A stretch of 64,000 nt of DNA from Phallusia mammillata (lineage: Eukaryota; Chordata; Ascidiacea; Phlebobranchia; Ascidiidae), in contig QLIY01000295.1 in NCBI GenBank assembly GCA_003260075.1, positions 86,675-150,674 on the forward strand. Direction: 5' to 3'. The notes below the pieces were generated by a model that saw only the letters and a program-made list of their open reading frames with translations, was not told where the DNA came from and did not search any database. The position numbers were made by a program, and so were the translations under genes. The number at the start of each line of letters is the position of its first letter. Within the stretch, counting starts at the first letter, position 1. Positions 54,801 through 64,000 of the stretch are shown piece by piece.

Positions 54801-55248
54801 GTTGGCTTTTAAAAAAATCGTGCGTGCAACTGCCATACTCTGCAGACTGGGTGTATTGAACTTAGTATTGGTTCACAAAACAATATTTTTATACCCAGTC
54901 GAACATCACTGCACCAATAACCAGCATAAAAGGTTTTAAAAATGGTCACTTACATTATCAAAAAACAAGGTTTAAAGACAAAAAGAAAAACATAATACCT
55001 AACATTAAAACCAAGTAGAGTTGAATTGCTCCATGGCTTCCAAATATTTCATTGATGGTTCCTCGGCAGATAAACAAGACGGGTGAAAAGGCCACAACAA
55101 CAAATGCTTCATATCCAGTAACGTCAAGTTCATTAAGAGGGTAAAACCATATCATTGGCCCCAATCCATGTACAAGGCACCAAAATGCATAGCCAATGCA
55201 AGATTCGCGAAAAAGAGAAATGAAATTGCTAATGCTTGACCCGTTCAT
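48820..55248 (-). CDS. CWH43: PGAP2-interacting protein (CWH43 homologue)
   Basis: Twelve exons (minus strand): 55248-54999, 54481-54301, 53801-53616, 53393-53253, 53190-53048, 52980-52780, 52182-51922, 51507-51340, 50968-50885, 50791-50641, 49930-49724 and 49054-48820. They join in frame to 735 aa. The N-terminal two thirds is a many-pass membrane region ([27 protein letters not shown]-like [39 protein letters not shown]). The C-terminal part is an endonuclease/exonuclease/phosphatase-like fold: [63 protein letters not shown]. In yeast, Cwh43 remodels the GPI-anchor lipid to ceramide; its animal role is less clear. It probably acts in the ER/Golgi membrane. MNGSS at 55248 is chosen as start because an upstream ATG would overlap NDUFAF8. 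Confidence 0.93.
50291..50617. mobile_element. hAT-type MITE in CWH43 intron 10
   Basis: Ends CTGGGGTTCCCAAACT and AGTTTGGGAACCACGG, flanked by TACTAAAG at 50283-50290 and 50618-50625, an exact 8-base duplication. Confidence 0.8.
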
Positions 55249-55263
55249 TTTTAGCAATGTTTT

Positions 55264-55274
55264 TCTATGAATCA
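55264..55274 (-). promoter_or_regulatory. Candidate trans-splice acceptor between NDUFAF8 and CWH43
   Basis: On the minus strand the NDUFAF8 stop TGA is followed at once by TTCATAG, then 16 bases (AAAAACATTGCTAAAA) and the CWH43 ATG. AG at 55266-55265 could receive a spliced leader. There is no room for a normal promoter and 3' UTR. The pyrimidine tract is poor, so this is an inference from position. Confidence 0.4.
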
Positions 55275-55469
55275 CTTGTGAGATGCTTGCTTCATACACT
55301 GTTTCAAAGCAAGGAACTCTTTTTCACAGTCGCCTTTCCGTAGATTGTCCCATTCACTAACACAAGTTCCGTACGTAACAGCCTGTTTCGAACAAGACCG
55401 TAATTTTTGCGGCAGTTGTCTTCGAAGATAATCCCTGGCTTGTAGAAACGCCTGCGGGTTGTGGGGCAT
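55272..55469 (-). CDS. NDUFAF8: NDUFAF8-like twin CX9C complex I assembly factor
   Basis: A single-exon frame of 65 aa beginning MPHNPQAFLQARDYLRRQL. It has a twin CX9C pattern, Cys26-X9-Cys36 and Cys48-X9-Cys58, as in small intermembrane-space proteins folded by the MIA40 pathway. The spacing and the pattern C-x(3)-A-x(2)-YG-x-CV, then DC-x(2)-EF-x-AL-x(2)-C, match human NDUFAF8 (C17orf89), which with NDUFAF5 supports complex I assembly. Human NDUFAF8 is a little longer (74 aa). The stop codon (55274-55272) lies 23 bases before the CWH43 start, suggesting one polycistronic transcript. NDUFS3, a complex I subunit, lies 1.4 kb upstream on the same strand. Another CHCH protein cannot be fully excluded. 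Confidence 0.75.
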   Translation of the reverse strand: MPHNPQAFLQARDYLRRQLPQKLRSCSKQAVTYGTCVSEWDNLRKGDCEKEFLALKQCMKQASHK

Positions 55470-55599
55470 TTCACAAAACTGCTTTCTAGCTGAGAACGGA
55501 GCCTTACAAGCCTAAACTTTCGGAAAACGAGCCGACTCAAAGCAATTCCGCAAAGAAAATACCGGCCGATTATTATTTGCACGGAAACCAACGGAATGG

Positions 55600-56873
55600 A
55601 ACGGAACTACTCAAGCATGCAAACAACTACGGTACTTTTTTCAAAACACACAATCCAATAAATAACTTGCATTCATTCATAAAAAAGAAATCCCAATAAA
55701 AATCTGTTTTTCCGGTACGTACTAGAACAAAGAGAAAAAATCGGTGTTTTGGGTTTGGTAACTCGCTTTCACGAAACGGTGGTCGACTTGTTTAAAGTAT
55801 GGCGGTTAAGCTGGAAGTTAAAATTCAATCAAGATTCAAGACGAACGTTTTCGGTCTCGCATGAAGTAATATTTATTGTCGATTGTGTTGGTACGAGACA
55901 ACGAATAAACATCACACCCTACCTTCATCGCTTCGTAGGCTATGTACTTCGTAAGCAATATATGCTTTCTGTTTAAAATAAATTTAGCAACGCCAGAAAA
56001 AAAGGCTGCCACACTTGGGAAAATAAACAGTGTATGTGCAACTGGTGTTTGAACCTGTGTCTTGTTAACAGCTTAGCAGTCTGAAAAATAGTTGTGCAAT
56101 AACGTTTTGTAAACTTGTGAATTGAAACAAACTAACATGCGGTGTGGACAAAGAAGATAATGTTTCGCAATGATATTGAAAGTTTTAGTTTATTACAAAG
56201 CTACTGTTTTAATGCTAATAATCGACCCTTTTCTAGCTTTGTGTTTAATGATACTTGATGTGTGTCGTATGTAACCAAAAGAAAGATAACAATCAACTGT
56301 TCGTTTGTCGTTATGCAGCAGGATTGAAGAATCGCGAAGATGAACTTGCTCACTGCTTTCCAGATCAATTCAAACGAGTTTTTAGGTTAAAAACCACCGG
56401 CACTAACAAAAGTAATCTTACAGAACAGGTTGAAGGGCTAAAGTTCGTTATTACGCGCTTGTTGTTGGTTTTATTTTTATCATCGATGGGTGGGCAACGC
56501 CTGAAGGCGTTATGCTCACAACAAGTCCGCCGTCGAGCTGCCTATTTTATTGCAAGTCCGTTGAATCATTTTTAATTTGATTTTTTCGACTTAGGCAGTT
56601 GTTGACTTCAATTCGTTTCAACCCACAATCACCGGGGATTCACTGGGTTTGAGCAAAGCCGCTCAAGAAAACACAATCGACTGAGATATGAGATTAGAAC
56701 CCTCAACCTTGTGAACACAAGGTGGGCGGTTTCCCGATTCGGCCATCTTGGAGATAAAGTAATGCAACGATTCGGCCATCTTGGAGATAAAGTAATGCAT
56801 CAATGGTTTCTTTTAAATGCATATTAGGCAACTGTAGCATAAACTATAGACATATCACTTGGTTAAATGGAAA
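55600..56873. other. Spacer between NDUFAF8 and NDUFS3, no assigned gene
   Basis: It must hold the promoter of the NDUFAF8-CWH43 pair. Open frames at 55749-55976 and 56255-56575 (plus strand) have no recognisable domain. The second contains a stretch (LKNREDELAHCFPDQFKRVF) that looks more protein-like than noise. A short direct repeat (CGATTCGGCCATCTTGGAG) occurs near 56733 and 56768. A minus-strand AATAAA at 56879-56874 is the likely NDUFS3 poly(A) signal. Confidence 0.4.
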
Positions 56874-56909
56874 CTTTATTGTGGCAACGTGACAAACAAA
56901 ACATCGGTT

Positions 56910-59900
56910 TTATTTTTTCTCTTCTGTTGAACTTTCTGTGGCTGGAGCTTCGATCTCCGGAGTGTTTCGGTAGTTAGGAAAAACCTCCCATGGAGTTTTT
57001 AAGTCAAATTTTCTGAATTCCTGTGCTAACTCAACAGGGTCTCGCACGATTCTTTGCAATTCGTCGTCGTAACGAACCTACAAGCAAAGAAAAGATAAAG
57101 AATAAGTTGATGTAGAGTACATTGGTCGAATTTGAAAGCTTTTGGGAAAACTTTTAAACCACTGAAACATTAAAAAAATATTTGTTTACATGATAATTGT
57201 ACCTCATAGTAACCACTCAAAGGAAAATCTTTTCGGAATGGGTGTCCATCAAATCCATAATCAGTCAAAATTCGTCTTAAGTCAGGATGGTGTCGAAAGA
57301 ACACACCGTACATGTCCCAAACCTACATTAAACAATCCAGTATACTGTCACATGGAGGCAAGACACTTTGACATGTTATATATTCAATATAAAACAGGGA
57401 ACCAACAGCCATACACAATAGCCAATCTCATTAACCACATTCAACATAATACACATAACTGTCCGAGTGCCAGCAAAAACATGCCCATTATAATTACAAT
57501 TGTACACACCTCTCGCTCATACCAGTTTGCACCAGGATGAACTTGGCAAATGGAATCAATTGCAGTCACTTCATTTGTATAGGTTTTTACCCGAATTCTT
57601 TGGTTGTATGGTATTGACAAAAAGTTGTAGACAATCTAATTTATAAAAAGATACAACATTTAAAACTTTTTTCACAGTTGTACAATCATTTAATGAATAT
57701 AAGGGGTTTCTCATGAATCTCATCTATCTGTTGACCAGCTAAAAAACTTAGTGAAAAACTAAAGCAGTGGTTCCCAGCCGGGGAGGAATTCCTCCCTAGG
57801 GAGGAAATTTATGAGTTCAGGGGAGGAATTTCATAAAAACTGCCAAAAAAAATACATTGGAAATGTTACAGAATATTTTTGTGTATACATTATTATGTCC
57901 ATTATAATTTGGACCCAGTTCACATTTGGTAAAGGATACTGAATGGACATCCCTAATTATAAGGTCTATTTCAAATTACTATAATTTTTTATGTTATATT
58001 TGTTTTTCTTCTTATGGGGAGGAATGAATAATTCGAAAATGGACGAAGGGAGGAATGTAACAAAAAAGGTTGGGAACCACTGAACTGAAGGTTAGTTACC
58101 CAACATTAAGCAAAAGTAGTGTAACATTCATGTAAAAGCATCAAGCCAAAAAATGGTAAATAACCAGCAGACAGTGTACACTATTACAAACCTATAAAGC
58201 AGGGGTGTCCAACCCGAACACACCGCTATGCCAATTTTGGTTTCAAAATATACTCGCGTGCCAACGCTTTGAACTTTTTCGAAATTATGTCCTCATCGTT
58301 GGACAACCCTGTTCTATAGCCCCCCCCCCCCACCAGTGGGCCGCGGCCCACCGGTTGGGAAGCGCTGCACTATTACAAACCTATAAAGCAGGGGTGTCCA
58401 ACCCGTACACACCGCTTTGCCAATTTTGGTTTTAAAATATACTCGCGTGCCAACGCTTGGTACTTTTTCGAAATTATGTCCTCATCGTTGGACACCCCTG
58501 TTCTATAATAACTGTCTGACGGTTTGTTTAAATGTGTTTGCAACGGGCTCAATCCGAATATTTGGCCAATATGTAGAACCCTATTAAATGATTAGAACAA
58601 AAATTATGTCTATTTCAAACTATTAGCCTATTTCCCCCCCCCCGACGGTTTGTTTAAATGTGTTTGCAACGGGCTCAATCCGAATATTTGGTCAATATGT
58701 AGAACCCTATTAAATGATTAGAACAAAAATTATGTCGTCAAATGCAAGTAAACTTGTTTGTGATACTTTCGAAACCTTTTAGACTGTTTATGCGACACAA
58801 TTACAAATAGTTTGCAACGAGGCTCAAGTTTTGTCAAAAAACGAACACTTTAATTAGTGGGTTGTGTAACTTTATCCCCCCCCCCTGAAGTTAGAATAAA
58901 GGCCAAGAAGAATCAATAGAAACAAATTTAGTTGCGTGAAAAATCCGAATGTATATCATCTGAAAATGCAAAAGCTTGTGTGCCATTTTTAAATGCTCTG
59001 CGTGCCACATGTTGGACACCCCTGCTATAAAGTCTCATCAGTGCAGCTGGTAACTAGACATAGACCTTTAATAGCTAGTGTAGCCATCTAACGGCACTGC
59101 AGTTTGTTGGGAGTAACATGGAGTAATTATGTAAATGTGTGGACATTACTCAAGTTTAAACATTAATGTAGTAAGGTTACACTTGCCTCAAACCTGCAGG
59201 GACGGGTTGGAACATCTACAGCTGTTAAATCAACCAAATTTGTAAACTGGCAAAGGTGGTTGTCTCTCAAAAAAGTACAGACTGGTATAACTGAATCAGG
59301 TGTAATCAACAGCTCAAGTTCATTAGTGAATGTTACTTGCACCTGCAGAAATATGATTCAACCAAGTTTTTGGTCATTAAAGATACATAAGCAATGGTAA
59401 TTAACAAACATCATAAAAGTACACTAGCAAATGCGGCCGATCTCTCATCACGAACTGCACTGATGAGACCTTATAGGTCGAAACAGTGTGCACTGTCTGC
59501 AGCAGATCATAAAAGTAGTTTTGTGAATCTGAGTACTGTGCAATTTTTGAATGAGCCTAAAAACGTTCCCTATTACCTTTTCATGTTTAAAAAAAATTAT
59601 ATTTAATTGACAAAATCATTATCTAATTATTGTTTTATAATTAAAAGTTAAATATAACCAGTATATATACATTATACATATATATATATATATATGTATA
59701 CCAGCAAGTAATGTTTTAGATCTTTTAATGTGCTAAATATTGCTGACAGAATTGCCCCCCCCCCAACCAGTATATATACATTATACATATACATATATAT
59801 ATATATATATATATGTATACCAGCAAGTAATGTTTTTGATCTTTTAATGTGCTAAATATTGCTGACAGAATTATAACTGTCAACAAAACAACAGTGACAA

Positions 59901-60365
59901 ATTTAAACTAATAAGGAATTATAATTCCTTTAGATAGATGTGTTTTTCAGAATGAGAATCATTTTTTAGAACATACCTGCTGTATAAATTTCGGCAAGCA
60001 TTGTGCTATATAATCACCAAACTCAACCAACTGTTGCTTCACAACTTCTGCTGAAGCACGAACTGCAGCTGCAAATATAATAATACACAATAAAAAATGC
60101 ACAAAGTAGTAAAAAATGCAGTTATTAAAACTTACGGATTTGTTCTGTTGGAGCAATAACTTCGGTTTCATTGGTGTAGTTTCTTCTCAATAAACAAGGT
60201 TGCAAGGCCGCTGCAAAGCAACAAAAGGTTTAAACATGAAAGCAAACTTTGTTTTGGAAATGTTGACTATATAAAGATGTAGAACATTTACTTACAAGCA
60301 ATGGGTCGATTAGAGTATCTTAGCGTCGTCGACCTTCGCCACAAAGATCGAAACAGGCGCGACAT
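56910..60365 (-). CDS. NDUFS3: NADH dehydrogenase (ubiquinone) iron-sulfur protein 3
   Basis: The 30-kDa core subunit of mitochondrial complex I, on the matrix arm. Seven exons (minus): 60365-60296, 60211-60136, 60068-59977, 59342-59187, 57635-57510, 57322-57203 and 57077-56910. About 268 aa result if one extra base in exon 2 is ignored; human has 264. Exon 1 is a typical mitochondrial presequence ([18 protein letters not shown]). Conserved blocks: [58 protein letters not shown], then [19 protein letters not shown] and [12 protein letters not shown]. Two oddities: exon 2 has AAAA (plus-strand TTTT at 60180-60183) where the frame needs AAA, and intron 4 begins with GC (GAG then GCAAGT). The 5' end faces MCTS1 across about 0.5 kb. 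Confidence 0.95.
57765..58082. mobile_element. hAT-type MITE in NDUFS3 intron 4
   Basis: Ends CAGTGGTTCCCAGCC and GGTTGGGAACCACTG, flanked by AACTAAAG and AACTGAAG (7 of 8 identical). The interior has repeated GGGAGGAATT strings. Confidence 0.75.
58200..59024. mobile_element. hAT-type element cluster in NDUFS3 intron 4
   Basis: The left end CAGGGGTGTCCAAC at 58200 and the right end GTTGGACACCCCTG at 59024 are bounded by CTATAAAG on both sides (58192-58199, 59025-59032). Inside, the left part is repeated (58389-58500), and three C runs (about 58321, 58634, 58877) sit at repeated segments, so the true element is probably shorter. Confidence 0.6.
59439..59508 (+). ncRNA. Type I hammerhead ribozyme
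   Basis: All conserved parts are present, in type I order (stem I open). Stem I 5' strand is GATCT (59439-59443), an 11-base bulge, then CTGCA (59455-59459). The core CTGATGA is 59460-59466. Stem II is GACC with loop TTATA and GGTC (59467-59479). The core GAAA is 59480-59483. Stem III is CAGT, loop GTGC, ACTG (59484-59495), followed by TC, with cleavage expected after C59497. Stem I 3' strand is TGCAG, C, AGATC (59498-59508), which pairs with both 5' segments. It lies in NDUFS3 intron 3 but on the opposite strand. Such ribozymes occur in Penelope-like elements and retrozymes of animals. ATCATAAAAGTA occurs on both sides (59410-59421 and 59506-59517), like a target-site duplication. Confidence 0.8.
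59655..59830. repeat. TA microsatellite, present twice
   Basis: ATATATATATATATATGT within ACCAGTATATATACATTATA, repeated after a C run at about 59756-59764 with a different TA count. Confidence 0.75.
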
Positions 60366-60874
60366 TGTTCAGAATTATTAGACTATTCCATTCATAAGCA
60401 AAATTTGACTTTCCGACAACTTGCAAATGAATATCTTCTTGTTCTAATTTATCCGCAACGGCAAAGTTATCGTAAATCTTAATTTATGCTGAGTCACAAT
60501 TTTGTAACATTAAATAACCACTAGTTTAATATTTAAGGTCATTTATTCCACAAAGTTGTTCCCCCCCCCCAAATCTTAATTTATGCTGAGTCACAATTTT
60601 GTAACATTAAATAACCACCAGTTTAATATTTAAGGTCATTTATTCCACAAAGTTGTGATTATTATTATTCTAATATTTTAGTTACATTTTTCGTTTAAAG
60701 ATTGTTTTCCTTTTTAAGAATTTTACACTAAATCAAGTTTAAAACTATGCTGAGTCAGAAAACAGGTGGACTGCATTTCATGAAAAGTCACGGATTAACA
60801 ACGTCAAGCTTTATAGTATTATTTTCCGTCAAGTTGTTTCTACACAGAAGGATAAGAAAACACACAAACTTACA
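60366..60874. promoter_or_regulatory. Shared divergent promoter region of NDUFS3 and MCTS1
   Basis: The two genes are transcribed away from each other from this stretch of about 510 bases, which suggests a bidirectional promoter. About 85 bases are present twice (near 60475-60557 and 60570-60656) around a C run at about 60560, with one or two differences; this is probably an assembly join. No clear TATA box was seen. Confidence 0.45.
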
Positions 60875-61531
60875 ATGTTTAAGAAGTAAGTGTGATTGTT
60901 TTAAATAATTAGTAACTTATTTTCCTTTGAATTTACATGTATTGACCCTAGGTTTGATGAATCCGAAAACATTTCATCCACCAATCAACTGAAGTCTTCA
61001 GTTCAAAGACAAATCAGAAACAAAATTATCGAACAAATGCCAGAGATTGAACCGTTTCTTGCTGATATCTGGCCAAAAAAGGAAAACGCAAAAATAATTA
61101 AATGGTAAGATTTTAACAAATGCCTTATTGTCATGCATTATTTTGAGAAATAACTGGTTCAAAAAAAAATAATTTAGCCATGACCATATTGAAATTCTAT
61201 CTATTTCTGAAGAATGTCAATTCTTTAAACAAAGAGATGGACCTTGGTTTCCGACAATCAAACTTCTTCATAAATGTGAGCCTTTAAATTTGTTTGCTTG
61301 TCATTGTTGTACACTGCTTTTCTATTACTAACATTACTTCAAACTCATAAAATATTGTTAGTGTAAAAAACACCTCATTAATAAACTGGCCCAATTCTCT
61401 ATTTTACCATGTAATAGATCCCTGTATATTACCAAAGCAACAAGTGGATCGAGGGGCGATTAAGTTTGTTCTTAGTGGTGCCAACATTATGTGTCCAGGT
61501 CTAACATCAAAAGGGGCCAAGTTGGATGAAG

Positions 61532-61590
<59 letters not shown>

Positions 61591-61916
61591 TCTGATCGGA
61601 CTGAAATAGCGGAAAAGTCTGATCGGACCAGCGGCCATGGAAACGGGATATATGTTTTTACTTGAATATTTCTGTTGCAGGCGTTGTATGCTGAAGACAA
61701 AACACATGCTTTGGCTATAGGCCTAATGAAAATGACACCGCAGGACATGTAAGTTAAAAACACATTTCAAATTAGTCTTTTTGTGGAATATTATATGTAA
61801 TGTATGCACCTTTGACTTATTTCCATGTTTACAGTATTAAAGTAAACAAAGGAATTGGAATTGAAACAGTTCACTACTTAAATGATGGCCTGTGGCATTT
61901 GAGAGCTGTAAGATGA
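60875..61916 (+). CDS. MCTS1: MCTS1 re-initiation and release factor (PUA domain)
   Basis: MCTS1 pairs with DENR to promote ribosome recycling and translation re-initiation. Six exons: 60875-60885, 60952-61104, 61178-61275, 61418 to about 61534, 61681-61748 and 61835-61916. The protein follows the human one closely: start [95 protein letters not shown], then [18 protein letters not shown] and [18 protein letters not shown]. The last blocks form the PUA domain. Exon 4 runs into a C run (about 61534-61589), so roughly eight residues and the donor site are missing between GAKLDED and ALYAEDK. AATAAA at 62006-62011 is a likely poly(A) signal. Confidence 0.94.
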
Positions 61917-62448
61917 ACTGGGTGTCGGTTTTACAGAGGTTTATACTTTGGAAAAGGGCGTTTTGCAGTGATGTGCGGAATCAGTTACAAAGTGTCTGAA
62001 GCACAAATAAATCTATGACACTAATGTGCTGGTTGTGTTTTGTTTGTAAGCTGTATGCTATTAGCTTAAATTTGGGGGTGTGAGGATGATAAGAAATCAG
62101 ACCAGAGCACTGATTACTGAGAATAAAAAAGACACACCAACACCCTCAGTGTTTGTACAAAACATCAATTTAATTTATGATACCGAGAGAAACACAAAAG
62201 AAAGGAAGATACAGTATAGTTTGTACACCAAGCATTTTTCAAAGAAAAAAATATACTATAATATGCAGTCCAAAATCAAAACCTATTTTGTAAATTTGGT
62301 TATTATTTGTAACATAGAGACATTTAAAAAAAAAGGATAAGTATAAGTTTTAGCACAACATTTGTTTTGTTCCTTTGTGCCAAAAATTGCATGCAATAGG
62401 TGTAACGGGGATTAAAACAACATGAGGATCTCTCAAAAAATTAGAACA

Positions 62449-63978
62449 TTAATCACATTCAAAATCTGAATCACTGTCATCCCCTTTTCCACGAATAGTC
62501 TTTTTAGACTTGTTAGTCATAAATGATGCTTTTGAAGAGTGTTTAGCATTGTCCGGTGGAGCAGACAAATCTCCTGAGTACTGAATTATTTCACTTTTTC
62601 CTAATCTCCATTCCAACATTTCAGTAGTGAAATCATCACAGTTTCCAAGCTCAGCAAATCCAACAATAAATCCCTAATTAAAAAAGTTTGAATCAATCCT
62701 TTGAAGCATTATTACAGATAAACTCAGTGTCAACATTTTTGGCATGCACCCGTTCAAAAAACACACCCACATACAAAAATAAAACAATTAATGGTAAATG
62801 CAGGTTTTCAACCTATTCAAATGTTTAACCAGTTTTTTGTTCAACTAGTGCAAAATGCTGCAAGAATTTTAATAAATGTGCTGGGTAATGTAAATTCATG
62901 ATATCATTCAAAACTATGATATGTAACCTGTAATTTTGAAAAAACAAGATTACTGAACTATGTAGTTATTGCTAAACAAAGAGCAAGTTAAAACTGATGC
63001 TTCACATTTCTGTAGAGTTACCTGTGCTGTAAAATAAGTACAAGACCACAAATACCTTTTTCACCAAGTCCCTACCTGAGTTTTTCCATCCTTTACCAGA
63101 CCCATAGTAGGAATAACACGAATTCCAAGGCGCTGTGTCAAAAATGGGGCTTTTTCAACATTTAACTTGATAAATCTTGTCTCCAAATGTTTCTGTGCAA
63201 GTGTTGACAAATGACTATCCAGAATCTTGCACCTGTAAGAACAAAGTTTTAATAAATTTGTAAATGATTTTTCTGTACGTCTCAAAATGTTACCTTTCTT
63301 TTAAAATACAATCTAATTCAGACACATTAAGTATTACCTAAATGTTGAGTCTTTATAGAAGTGGCATACTACATGTTTGCTTTCTTTACAGACATCGAAA
63401 AATTCTTTTTCATTGGATAGTTCGCTGAATGTTCCATGACCTTTGCTTGTCCATTCCTAAAACATTAAAGCACCCAAGTTTAAGTAATAATGCCAAAAAC
63501 AGAAATTAATTCTGTAATCCTTCTCTGGGGTTGATGTGTTAGTCCGAATCAATATTTTTTAATTTGTAAAGGACTTATACATGTCAAACCTTTGTGATTT
63601 TTGTGAAGTTAAAATCCTCACTTTTTTTCTTTCTCTTTTTGTGTTATGATTTACCACAGCTATTATAGGTATTTTTTTTACATTTTTAGTGTATTATTAA
63701 TCCGACAGCATCATAGACCAAGAAAACAATGCAGTCCAATTAACAATCTTTACTAAAGGAAGCCATGCAAAGTTTTAATTAAAAATTAATAAAATAAAAA
63801 TGGGACTGATTATTACCTGCTTTTGAGCTTGCGCTTTTTTCATGGCTTGTACACGCCTCTCCCTAATCTTTTCAAGGTCATCTTCATCGAAATTATCCAG
63901 TCGATTTATTTCGGCGTCCAAGTGTTGTTCCACAACCTCTGCAGCTTGCATCAACTGCTTTTCTAACATTCCCTCCAT
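62449..63978 (-). CDS. TXNDC9: Thioredoxin domain-containing protein 9
   Basis: A phosducin-like thioredoxin-fold protein that regulates the CCT/TRiC chaperonin. Four exons (minus): 63978-63817, 63456-63338, 63232-63076 and 62673-62449, joining to 220 aa (human 226). An N-terminal acidic helix region ([32 protein letters not shown]) precedes [65 protein letters not shown] and [16 protein letters not shown]. The usual CxxC is CKIL, so it is not a redox enzyme, as in the family. The end is [21 protein letters not shown] at 63978 is chosen because an in-frame TGA lies 21 bases upstream. An upstream exon beyond the window cannot be excluded. Confidence 0.95.
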
Positions 63979-64000
63979 ATTGATGTGTGTCACACTTCAC

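Noticed and set aside
55749..55976. 75-aa frame opposite the NDUFAF8 promoter
   Set aside because: No recognisable domain or splice support.
56660..56720. tRNA- or SINE-like box B string
   Set aside because: No full cloverleaf or box A at the right distance could be drawn.
58205..58435. 76-aa frame
   Set aside because: It consists of two copies of a hAT terminal region joined by a C run.

Overview
This looks like animal nuclear DNA. Six genes are clear one-to-one matches to conserved metazoan proteins, all split by short GT-AG introns: HARS1, CWH43, NDUFAF8, NDUFS3, MCTS1 and TXNDC9. The sequence is AT-rich and dense in small hAT-type transposon remnants. NDUFAF8 and CWH43 lie head-to-tail only 23 bases apart, with a splice-acceptor-like TTCATAG between them, as in the trans-spliced operons of ascidians such as Ciona. 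A tunicate is therefore my best guess, but it is an inference; I did not recognise a species-specific sequence.

Left part (about 1-41 kb): a one-directional (+) tandem cluster of small two-exon membrane-protein genes that I do not recognise from any named family. Each has a tiny first exon (8-29 codons) that ends in phase 1, and a second exon that starts at or just before a hydrophobic segment and carries the whole C-terminal tail. Four subtypes are visible. Type A has tails made of [VIM]Q[TP] tripeptides (2.0-3.3 kb frameshifted; 16.4-18.2 kb broken by a transposon; 20.6-21.9 kb; 24.7-25.6 kb). Type B has Cys-rich, poly-Asp tails (5.7-8.6, 10.1-11.2 and 13.1-14.3 kb). Type C has PPxY tails (28.5-30.3, 32.2-33.0 and 34.2-35.6 kb). 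Type D has two hydrophobic segments (39.5-40.7 kb). The space between them holds duplicated promoters and first exons, hAT MITEs, a minisatellite and inverted repeats.

Right part (about 43-64 kb): HARS1 (+) faces the NDUFAF8-CWH43 pair (-) tail to tail. NDUFS3 (-) and MCTS1 (+) diverge from a shared region of about 0.5 kb. TXNDC9 (-) converges on MCTS1. NDUFS3 intron 3 holds, on the opposite strand, a sequence that folds as a complete type I hammerhead ribozyme and is flanked by a 12-base direct repeat.

Assembly quality matters here. There are three large N runs (about 5376-5426, 16752-17430, 46193-46981). There are also about 35 runs of G or C of 8 to about 95 bases, many with the same unique sequence on both sides, sometimes with small allelic differences. 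These look like assembly joins rather than biology, and they have damaged exons of the 13-14 kb gene and of MCTS1.
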